This document shows positions 1-6,096 of a stretch of DNA of 10,119 bases, piece after piece. The position numbers and the translations under genes were made by a program. Below the pieces are notes generated by a model. That model saw nothing but the letters and a program-made list of their open reading frames with translations. It made no database searches and was not told the origin of the DNA. This DNA is from an uncultured Faecalibacterium sp. (lineage in GTDB: Bacteria; Bacillota; Clostridia; Oscillospirales; Ruminococcaceae), in assembly GCA_934525405.1 (NCBI GenBank), contig CAKSZF010000050.1, positions 1 to 10,119 of the forward strand, given 5' to 3'. How positions within the stretch are numbered: the stretch's first letter is position 1; each line of letters starts with the position of its first letter.

Positions 1-749
1 GGATCCGGTCTGCGGTAGTACACTGCCGGGGTCAGCATCAGGCTGGGCAGTTCATACTGTACACTTTTTACGCTGCGAATGATCTCCGCCTGCCGTCCCG
101 CAGCCTCGTGCAGCAATGCGGTCTCATACAGTGACTGCTCTGGTGTTTCTGCAAACATCCACCGATACTGCACCGCCTGTTCCAGCGTAATATATCCACG
201 GGGCACCTCCAGCGGCATATGAAATGGGACGCCGATCTCTGGCATATACACTGCCGGATAAAAGTGCAAGCCTCGCGCCGCAATCTCTGCACACTCAATC
301 TGCAATGAAAGATCGATCTCATCATTCAGCAACGCCCTCCAGACATCCTTTCTGCTGGCACAGCGGTGCATTATAGGAGAAAAGCGGTTGCTCAACTCCC
401 CTGTAGCGGCAAACAGGTCAAAGCCTAGCATTTGCAGCGGCATATTCTGATGTCCGATCAGTAGATGCCGTTTGGGTGGATTTGCATTCAGCTTTACTGC
501 CTGTGCATGATGCACCGCCTCATCGTACAGCTCCAGCAGCTGCTTTGCCTTGGGGTAAAAATCCCATCCCGCCGGGGTCAGCACCACACGGCGCGGCACA
601 TGCTGGAACAGCTCAAACTGCAATTGCCCTTCCAGCGTGCGGATCTGCTGCGAAAGTGCCGACTGGGAAAGATACAGTGCCTCTGCCGCCGCAGAAAAGC
701 TGTTCAGCTCCACGATCTTTACAAAGCCCGCCAGCGCGCTCTGGTTCAT
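1..749 (-). CDS. LysR-family transcriptional regulator (C-terminus cut off by window edge)
   Basis: This is an open frame of 249 codons read leftward from an ATG at 749 that runs off the window without a stop, so the gene is partial. The N-terminus (MNQSALAGFVKIVELNSFSA, then AAEALYLSQSALSQQI and, near residue 60, RRVVLTPAG) is the classic LysR winged helix-turn-helix, about residues 1-60. A linker helix follows to about residue 90, then the start of the inducer-binding domain. LysR proteins are usually about 290-310 residues, so roughly 45-60 residues should lie outside. The start is supported by AGGAGGAAGG at 755-764 on the minus strand. It is divergent from the flavin reductase at 911 and shares a compact promoter region with it. 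LysR regulators typically control the divergent gene and themselves, so it probably senses a substrate or product of that reductase. The effector cannot be deduced. Confidence 0.93.
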   Translation of the reverse strand, partial: MNQSALAGFVKIVELNSFSAAAEALYLSQSALSQQIRTLEGQLQFELFQHVPRRVVLTPAGWDFYPKAKQLLELYDEAVHHAQAVKLNANPPKRHLLIGHQNMPLQMLGFDLFAATGELSNRFSPIMHRCASRKDVWRALLNDEIDLSLQIECAEIAARGLHFYPAVYMPEIGVPFHMPLEVPRGYITLEQAVQYRWMFAETPEQSLYETALLHEAAGRQAEIIRSVKSVQYELPSLMLTPAVYYRRPD

Positions 750-771
750 GCTTTCCTTCCTCCTGCAATAC

Positions 772-788
772 ATTAGGTTTTTCTTAAT
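772..788. promoter_or_regulatory. Candidate LysR operator (T-N11-A dyad)
   Basis: ATTAGG (772-777) and CTTAAT (783-788) form an imperfect inverted repeat matching at 5 of 6 positions around a 5-base T spacer. It contains the T-N11-A arrangement (T774, A786) typical of LysR sites. It sits between the lysR start codon and its -10 box and touches that box, a position suited to autorepression. AT-rich sequence makes chance matches easy, so this is suggestive only. Confidence 0.35.
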
Positions 789-815
789 TATAATATAATA
801 AACTTGAATTGTAAA
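787..815 (-). promoter_or_regulatory. Promoter of the lysR gene
   Basis: On the minus strand, TTTACA (815-810) and a perfect TATAAT (792-787) are separated by exactly 17 bases, a near-consensus sigma-A promoter. Transcription would start near 780, leaving a leader of about 30 bases before the AGGAGG site and the ATG at 749. Its -35 box lies over the -35 box of the divergent reductase promoter. Confidence 0.7.
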
Positions 816-837
816 CAGCACCCTTCTACGCTACAAT
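809..837 (+). promoter_or_regulatory. Promoter of the flavin reductase gene
   Basis: TTGTAA (809-814), a 17-base spacer and TACAAT (832-837) make a good sigma-A promoter. The -10 box lies in the 8-base palindrome ACAATTGT (833-840), and AATTGT also occurs at 807-812 over the -35 box, so a repeated half-site flanks the promoter. The predicted transcript starts near 844, giving a leader of about 67 bases. The sequence just upstream of the ATG at 911 has only a weak purine-rich ribosome site (GAAAGAGAG, about 897-905); AGAAGGA at 881-887 is too far away to be ideal. Confidence 0.65.
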
Positions 838-910
838 TGTTAAGGATTCAGCAAAGTGGCCTTCACCTTGCTGCACAATAAGAAGGAACAAAAAGAAAGA
901 GAGCGTACCT

Positions 911-2938
911 ATGAACAAGATTTCCCGTAAGGGCTTTATCAAGATCGCCGCTGCCGCCGCTATGAGCGGTGTAACCGCTGGTGCTCTGGCTGCCTGCAAT
1001 GCTGCCTCCGGCTCTGCTTCCGCTTCCACTTCCGGTGCTGCCGGCCAGTACATCCCCGGCACCTATGAGGGCACCGCCGAGGGCATCTCCTCCACCGTCA
1101 AGGTCACCATGACCTTCTCCGACAGCGCTGTCACCGACGTGGTGGTGGACACCTCCGGCGAGACCGCTTCCTACGGCGCTGCCGCTGCCGATGAGCTGCG
1201 CGAGCAGCTGATGGCTGCCGGTTCTGCCGAGATCGACGGTGTTTCCGGCTCTACCATCACCTCCGATGCCGTGATGAAGGCCGCCAAGAGCTGCTACGCA
1301 CAGGCAAAGGGCGAGGCCGTAGTCTCCAGCGTGCAGCTGCCCACCGGCGACGCAAACGATTGGCTGGGCAAAGAGCCTGACATCGATGAGGCTTCCATCA
1401 CCGAGACATGGGATACTGATATCGTCATTGTGGGCGCCGGCAACGGCGGTATGTGCGCAGCTGCTTATGCTGCACAGAACGGACTGAGCTTCCGCATCAT
1501 CGAGCAGAATTCTGCCGTTATGGATACCCGCCACTGGTACGGCACTATCGACAGCAGCGAAGCAAAGAAAAATGGCATCGCTCCTGTTGACCGCGCCGAG
1601 CTGCTGAGCGAGATTTCCCGCTCCATGGGCGGTCGCTGCGACCAGCGCGTAGTTAAGACCTGGATCAATGAGTCTGCCGCCATGCACGATTTTGTTTCCG
1701 GCATTCTGGAAAGCGAGCCTTACAACTATGTATGCAACCTGACCTCCGGCGATGAAGCCAAATGGCCGGATGATACGCAGGTGAGCCAGAGCAAGCTGAT
1801 GTTCCCTGTGCAGCAGGTTGACTACAGCAGCGCCGAAAAGCCCCGCAACGTGGTATTTCAGGAGTATATCGAGAGCAAGGGCTACAGCATCGACTTTAAC
1901 ACCGGCCTTGCCAAGCTGGAAAAGGATGCCGACGGCCGCATCACCGGCGTTATCGCCCAGAGCACTGCCGACGACCACTTCATCCGCATCAACGCAGCCA
2001 AGGGCGTACTGCTGGCCTGTGGCGGCTATGCAGGCAACCCCTACATGATGGAGCAGCTGGACCCGCTGGGCACCAGCGTGACCACCGCCTGCTCCTATAC
2101 CCCTGCTGACAAGGGCTATGGTATCCGTGCCGCTATCTGGGCAGGTGCACATCTGGATGCAGAGCCTGCTCCCGTGCTGTTCGACCGCGGTCTGGTGGCA
2201 CCCGGTGTGGATGCCGGTTATGTGGACAACGGCTCTGCCTTTGGCGGCAAGGCCTTCCCCGGCACTGTGGGTCAGTACAACCCCGGTAGCCAGCCCTTCC
2301 TGAAGGTCAACCGCCATGGCGAGCGTTTTATGAACGAAAGTCAGGAATACGACAATGCCTCCCATGCTTCTTTCCAGCAGCCGGGGCACGTTTATGCCAT
2401 GATCCACGATGCAAACTTCCGCAGCGACGTAGATCGCTTCCACACCATCGGTTGCTCTGCACTGACCCGTTACATCCCCGGCATGATGGAAGGCCAGCTG
2501 GAGCAGTACGAGGGTGAGGGCCTGATCATGAAGGCGGACACCATTGAAGAGCTTGCCGACAAGATGGGCTTTACCGGTGCTGACAAGGACAACTTTGTAG
2601 CCACCGTTGCCCGCTACAACGAGCTGTACGACAAGCAGAACGACGAGGACTTCGGCAAGCCTGCAAGCCGCCTGAGCGCCATCCGCACCGCGCCCTTCTA
2701 CGGCTGCTGGCTGGGTGCCTCTCTGCTGTGCAGTATGCAAGGTATTTCCATCACTGAAAACTGCCAGGCGAAGGATAGCAACAACGAGCCCATTCCCGGC
2801 CTGTACATTACCGGCGATATGTCCGGCAGCTTCTTCCAGAACAACTACCCCTGCGTCATGGGCGGTACCGCTTGTGGCCGCACCCTGACCTTTGCCATCA
2901 AATCCATCAAGCAGATGGCTGGTCTGGAGAACGCCTGA
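911..2938 (+). CDS. Exported lipoprotein flavin reductase with FMN-binding and FAD-binding domains
   Basis: This 675-residue protein resembles the flavocytochrome c/urocanate reductase type, without a heme domain. Residues 1-29 form a signal peptide with a Tat-like but lysine-substituted SRKGFIK motif and the lipobox LAAC, so C29 is probably lipidated and the enzyme faces outward. After a Ser/Ala-rich linker, residues about 45-130 match an FMN-binding domain; DGVSGSTITS (109-118) is the motif that ApbE flavinylates, probably on T115. Residues about 168-665 match FAD_binding_2: the DIVIVGAGNGG dinucleotide motif (170-180), NRHGERFMNE (467-476) and GLYITGD (630-636). Against Shewanella Fcc3 as I recall it, the catalytic arginine in GKRFVNEITTRD falls on Y480 here, and the substrate histidine and arginine are also replaced, so it is unlikely to be a fumarate reductase. 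It probably moves electrons from membrane carriers to an unknown acceptor. It is transcribed alone, divergent from lysR, and followed by a terminator. Confidence 0.9.
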   Translation: MNKISRKGFIKIAAAAAMSGVTAGALAACNAASGSASASTSGAAGQYIPGTYEGTAEGISSTVKVTMTFSDSAVTDVVVDTSGETASYGAAAADELREQLMAAGSAEIDGVSGSTITSDAVMKAAKSCYAQAKGEAVVSSVQLPTGDANDWLGKEPDIDEASITETWDTDIVIVGAGNGGMCAAAYAAQNGLSFRIIEQNSAVMDTRHWYGTIDSSEAKKNGIAPVDRAELLSEISRSMGGRCDQRVVKTWINESAAMHDFVSGILESEPYNYVCNLTSGDEAKWPDDTQVSQSKLMFPVQQVDYSSAEKPRNVVFQEYIESKGYSIDFNTGLAKLEKDADGRITGVIAQSTADDHFIRINAAKGVLLACGGYAGNPYMMEQLDPLGTSVTTACSYTPADKGYGIRAAIWAGAHLDAEPAPVLFDRGLVAPGVDAGYVDNGSAFGGKAFPGTVGQYNPGSQPFLKVNRHGERFMNESQEYDNASHASFQQPGHVYAMIHDANFRSDVDRFHTIGCSALTRYIPGMMEGQLEQYEGEGLIMKADTIEELADKMGFTGADKDNFVATVARYNELYDKQNDEDFGKPASRLSAIRTAPFYGCWLGASLLCSMQGISITENCQAKDSNNEPIPGLYITGDMSGSFFQNNYPCVMGGTACGRTLTFAIKSIKQMAGLENA

Positions 2939-2995
2939 TAAAGCGCAGTTCTCCGACATACTCTAAGCGTTTCTTCTTTTCTTCTTTTTCATGTG

Positions 2996-3038
2996 AAGAG
3001 GGGCGGTTCCATTTGGGGCTGCCCCTCTTTGCTTTTTT
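2996..3038 (+). terminator. Intrinsic terminator of the flavin reductase gene
   Basis: AAGAGGGGC (2996-3004) pairs perfectly with GCCCCTCTT (3021-3029), leaving a 16-base loop, and six T residues follow at 3033-3038. It lies about 57 bases after the reductase stop and before the next promoter, so the reductase is a one-gene transcript. Confidence 0.85.
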
Positions 3039-3053
3039 ACCCCGCACGCCCTC

Positions 3054-3082
3054 TACACAAATGCCCGCGATTGTGCTATGAT
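3054..3082 (+). promoter_or_regulatory. Promoter of the MoxR-VWA operon
   Basis: TATGAT (3077-3082) is preceded by TG at 3074-3075, an extended -10 element. TACACA (3054-3059), 17 bases upstream, is a moderate -35 match. Transcription should start near 3089, giving a leader of about 50 bases. It lies directly after the upstream terminator, as expected for an independent operon. Confidence 0.6.
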
Positions 3083-3091
3083 AAGCGTGAA

Positions 3092-3116
3092 ACCGGGCAG
3101 TTCATTCCCGCCCGGT
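3092..3116 (+). promoter_or_regulatory. Hairpin in the leader of the MoxR-VWA operon
   Basis: ACCGGGC (3092-3098) and GCCCGGT (3110-3116) form a perfect 7-base, mostly G:C stem with an 11-base loop. It begins almost at the predicted transcript start and ends 8 bases before the ribosome site at 3125-3130. It could stabilise the 5' end, affect ribosome access, or be a DNA operator; no T-run follows, so it is not a terminator. Confidence 0.5.
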
Positions 3117-3139
3117 CAGAGATCGAGGTGTTTGTACAA

Positions 3140-4060
3140 ATGTCGGATATTCTGGATACCTTACGGCAGGAAGGGGTGGACTCTGCCCTGCTTACGGCGG
3201 TGCAGGAATACCGCGCCGCCCATCCGCTCAGTGAGGCGCTGCGCCCGCGTATCCCCGCCCCTGCCTTTACCTACTACGGCAAAGAGGTGTGGGAGCAGGC
3301 GCTGGCAGCCATCCTCTGCGGCGAAAACCTGCTGCTGGCCGGCGGCAAGGCCACCGGCAAAAACGTGCTGGCCGAAAACCTTGCCGCCGCTTTTGGCCGC
3401 CCCGCGTGGGACATCTCCTTTCATGTAAACATGGATGCCGCCTCCCTCATCGGCATGGATACCTTTGCGGGCGGGCAGGTGGTGTTCCGTCCCGGGCCGG
3501 TGTACCGCTGCGCACAGTGCGGCGGCTTTGGCGTGCTGGACGAGATCAACATGGCCAAAAACGAGGCGCTGGCGGTGCTGCACGCGGTGCTGGACTTCCG
3601 CCGCGCCATCGACGTGCCCGGGTACGACCGCATCCCGCTGGCCGAGGAGACCCGCTTTATCGCCACCATGAACTACGGCTACGCGGGCACCCGGGAGCTG
3701 AACGAGGCGCTCACCTCCCGCTTTGCGGTGGTGCAGATGCCCACCATCACGCAGGATAATCTGGAAAAGCTGCTGCGGGCGCAGTTCCCGGATCTTACCG
3801 CAAAATATGTGCATCAGTTTGCGCTGCTGTTTCTGGACCTGCAGAAAAAATGCGACAGTGCAGAAATTTCCACCAAAGCGCTGGATCTGCGCGGTATGCT
3901 GGACGCGCTGCGGCTGATCCGCAGGGGCATCCCGGCCGGGGCGGCGCTGGATATGGGCATCACCAACAAGGCCTTTGACTCCTACGAGCAGGGGCTGATC
4001 CGGGACGTGATCGCCGCACGCATCCCGGCCAAGCTGGATGCCGGAAAGCTGTTTGCCTGA
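3140..4060 (+). CDS. MoxR/NorQ-like AAA+ ATPase
   Basis: This 306-residue protein is an AAA_5/MoxR-type ATPase. Visible motifs are Walker A GGKATGKN (68-75), Walker B GFGVLDEIN (129-137), sensor 1 in ATMN (N178), a likely arginine finger in TSR (R194) and a sensor 2 arginine in LDLRG (R251). MoxR ATPases form cytosolic rings that work with a VWA-domain partner to remodel or insert metal into a client complex, as NorQ/NorD, CbbQ/CbbO and cobaltochelatase CobS/CobT do. The next gene supplies such a partner. The start at 3140 is chosen because GAGGTG (3125-3130) sits 9 bases upstream and the AAA+ N-terminus follows at once; an in-frame ATG at 2993 lies in the preceding terminator, before the promoter. 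Walker A ends in Asn where Ser/Thr is normal, but other key residues are present. The client is unknown. Confidence 0.88.
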   Translation: MSDILDTLRQEGVDSALLTAVQEYRAAHPLSEALRPRIPAPAFTYYGKEVWEQALAAILCGENLLLAGGKATGKNVLAENLAAAFGRPAWDISFHVNMDAASLIGMDTFAGGQVVFRPGPVYRCAQCGGFGVLDEINMAKNEALAVLHAVLDFRRAIDVPGYDRIPLAEETRFIATMNYGYAGTRELNEALTSRFAVVQMPTITQDNLEKLLRAQFPDLTAKYVHQFALLFLDLQKKCDSAEISTKALDLRGMLDALRLIRRGIPAGAALDMGITNKAFDSYEQGLIRDVIAARIPAKLDAGKLFA

Positions 4061-5814
4061 TGGACGCCCAAAGCTACACCGCGCAGGAGCGGCGTGCGGC
4101 CAATCAGGTCTGGGCCGCTGCCGGAGCCTACGGCTTTGAGCCGCTGTTTCTGGCCCGCAACACGGACGGCACCATTGATTTTTACATGAACTGCATCGTC
4201 GGGCTGGTGCACAAATACTACGGTGACGCGCTGATCCGGGATATTTTTTCTGCTTGGGAGGGCGATGTACGCCAGCCCATGCTGGACGACATGGCGTGGC
4301 TGTATCTGGAAAACGCCGCCTATCGGCTGGAGCTGCCCCGCCGCCCGGTGCTGGAGGCGCTGCGGTTTGCCCACGCGGACTACTTTTTTGCCATCCAGTA
4401 CAAGCTTTCGCGGCAGGAGTGGATGGCGAAAAACCAACTGGTGTACACCATGCAGGCTGCGCGCTGGCGCAAGGTTTTGGGACGCACCGCCCCGGTCATG
4501 ACCCCTTACGAGAGCAGCCTTGCCGCTGCGCTGGAACCGGAGGCCGTACCGGAGCCAGCACAGCTCAAAAACAGCCTGCTGGCGTTATTTGCAAAGTTTG
4601 CCCTGTTTGACGGCAAGGTACGCCAGAAGCCCGCGCTGCATCTGCGGCTGCAGGGCTTTTGGGCAAAGCTTGCCACCAAAACCATGCCCACCCAGATGAT
4701 CAAGACCGACCGGGTGACGGTGGAGCATTCCGGTGCAGTGGATGCCACAGGCAGCGGGCTGGCGGTGGACAAACGCCGGGCAAACATTACTCTAAAGCAG
4801 CGCGCCGCGCAGGATCGTGCCTACATCGAAAGCTGCTTCGGGCGCTGCTTCTACCCGCCGGAGCAGCTGCGCAAGGTCGAGCAGGAGCTGTGCACCGGAG
4901 TGCATCTAGGCTGTCACTTGTGGTTCAGCGCTGGGGTGCCCAGCCCGGCGCAGGCACCCACCCCGGAAGCACGGCAGCTGGCACAGCAGGCCGAATTGCA
5001 GGCCGAGCGCAACCGCGCATACTACGCCAAAAATCAGGAGCTGCACCGCAGCGTGGTGCTGCGCCTTACCGAGCAGATCCGCAACTGCATTCTGGTGCAT
5101 CAGCAGCCAGACCAGCGGGTGGCGCGCAGCGGTGATCTGTGCGCCGGGCGGGTGTGGCGCGCCCCTTACCTGAACGATAACAGGGTGTTTTTGTGCCCGG
5201 AGGAGGAGAACTGCCCCGCCTTTACGGTGGATCTGCTGCTGGACGCCTCTGCCTCCCGCCTGCACTGTCAGGAGGTGATTGCGGCGCAGGGTGTCATTCT
5301 GGCCGAAAGTCTGGCCAATTGCGGCATTCCGGTGCGGGTAAGCGCCTTTAGCAGCCTGCGGGGCTACACGGTGCTGCGGGTGCTGAAAGGTTTTGCGGAC
5401 AAGAACCGGCAGAACATTTTCCGCTATTTTGCCTCGGGCTGGAACCGAGACGGTCTGGCGCTGCGGGCAGCGGGTGATCTGATCCGGTACGCCCCCGGCC
5501 CTGCCCCGCGCCACCTGATGATCCTGCTGACCGATGCCAGCCCCAACGACAGCCGCCGCATCCCGCCCACAGCGCAAAACCCGCTTGGCTGCGCCTACGA
5601 GGACGCCGCCGGCGTAGCCGATACCGCCGCGCAGGTGCGCACCTTACAGCGGCAAGGCGTGCGGGTGTCTGCCGTTTTTATGGGCGAGGACAGCAGCGCC
5701 GGTGCCGCCGCGCAGATCTACGGCAAAAATATGGCGCGTATCCGCGGTATGGATCAGCTTGCCCGGGCTGCCGGACGGCTGATCCAGAACGAGATCCGGG
5801 AACTTGGCGATTGA
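4060..5814 (+). CDS. VWA-domain protein, NorD/CobT-like partner of the MoxR ATPase
   Basis: This is a 584-residue soluble protein with no signal peptide or membrane segment seen. The C-terminal part (about 388-584) is a von Willebrand factor A domain: FTVDLLLDASAS gives the metal-site DxSxS motif (D395, S397, S399), WNRDGLALRAA (461-471) occupies the usual Thr loop, and LMILLTDASPND (486-497) carries the last metal-site Asp (D492). This layout recalls NorD and CobT, which pair with MoxR ATPases. Residues 1-300 are helical-looking, contain several cysteines and resemble no domain I can name; residues about 303-345 look like a long charged helix (EARQLAQQAELQAERNRAYY). The start codon overlaps the ATPase stop (TGATG at 4058-4062), so the two are translationally coupled and probably made together. 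It likely presents a client to the ATPase. A terminator follows. Confidence 0.85.
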   Translation: MDAQSYTAQERRAANQVWAAAGAYGFEPLFLARNTDGTIDFYMNCIVGLVHKYYGDALIRDIFSAWEGDVRQPMLDDMAWLYLENAAYRLELPRRPVLEALRFAHADYFFAIQYKLSRQEWMAKNQLVYTMQAARWRKVLGRTAPVMTPYESSLAAALEPEAVPEPAQLKNSLLALFAKFALFDGKVRQKPALHLRLQGFWAKLATKTMPTQMIKTDRVTVEHSGAVDATGSGLAVDKRRANITLKQRAAQDRAYIESCFGRCFYPPEQLRKVEQELCTGVHLGCHLWFSAGVPSPAQAPTPEARQLAQQAELQAERNRAYYAKNQELHRSVVLRLTEQIRNCILVHQQPDQRVARSGDLCAGRVWRAPYLNDNRVFLCPEEENCPAFTVDLLLDASASRLHCQEVIAAQGVILAESLANCGIPVRVSAFSSLRGYTVLRVLKGFADKNRQNIFRYFASGWNRDGLALRAAGDLIRYAPGPAPRHLMILLTDASPNDSRRIPPTAQNPLGCAYEDAAGVADTAAQVRTLQRQGVRVSAVFMGEDSSAGAAAQIYGKNMARIRGMDQLARAAGRLIQNEIRELGD

Positions 5815-5816
5815 AC

Positions 5817-5877
5817 AAAACGACCTCTGTGGGAGCAGTTCCGGCCTTAGTCGGTAGCTCCCGCAGGGGTCGTTTTT
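5817..5877 (+). terminator. Strong intrinsic terminator of the MoxR-VWA operon
   Basis: The arms at 5817-5836 and 5857-5876 pair over 20 bases with only two G:U positions, enclosing a 20-base loop and ending in five T residues (5873-5877). It begins 2 bases after the VWA stop codon. A-residues on the left side mean it could also stop transcripts from the other strand. Confidence 0.92.
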
Positions 5878-5973
5878 ACAACCGCTTATTATAAAGCACA
5901 ACCATACTTTGAACCTTTGTTCGCTTTGCATCATAAGTTTTTGCAAAAATTTGTCGTTTTGAAAAACTTACAG

Positions 5974-6002
5974 TTGTTTTTTATTCAAAAGTATGCTATA
6001 CT
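5974..6002 (+). promoter_or_regulatory. Promoter of the orphan 252-residue protein
   Basis: TATACT (5997-6002) has TG at 5994-5995 (extended -10), and TTGTTT (5974-5979) lies 17 bases upstream. The predicted start near 6009 leaves a leader of nearly 90 bases. The gap 5878-5973 between the previous terminator and this promoter is AT-rich and holds the palindrome TTTTTGCAAAAA (5938-5949); I see no small gene there. Confidence 0.65.
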
Positions 6003-6096
6003 ACGTTCGGAGAAGTTTTATGCAGCCTGTCGGCCCGACCACCCGGCTGGTACTTTTACAACGTTTCGCTGTTTGCTTTCAGGAAGGAGATCGATC

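Noticed and set aside
1..6. GGATCC at the first base, considered as a cloning junction
   Set aside because: The lysR frame continues normally through it and nothing vector-like is present; six bases are not evidence.
465..787. Two plus-strand frames of about 103 codons near the left edge
   Set aside because: They lie opposite the helix-turn-helix coding part of lysR and have no motif of their own.
863..2959. A 698-codon open frame antisense to the flavin reductase
   Set aside because: It mirrors the whole reductase, whose domains are unmistakable. Its translation is low-complexity Val/Ala/Gly/His-rich without family motifs, and it arises from the codon bias of the real gene.
3161..3814. A 217-codon minus-strand frame opposite the MoxR gene, and similar frames opposite the VWA gene
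   Set aside because: These are shadows of GC-rich coding sequence; the AAA+ and VWA motifs fix the true frame.
5817..5877. The long hairpin considered as a small RNA gene or riboswitch
   Set aside because: It directly follows a stop codon and ends in a T-run, so a terminator explains it. No separate promoter precedes it.
5917..6096. N-terminal extension of the orphan protein to an ATG at 5917
   Set aside because: The extension includes the predicted promoter at 5974-6002 and is AT-rich noncoding in character. The ATG at 6097 has a good GGAGA site.
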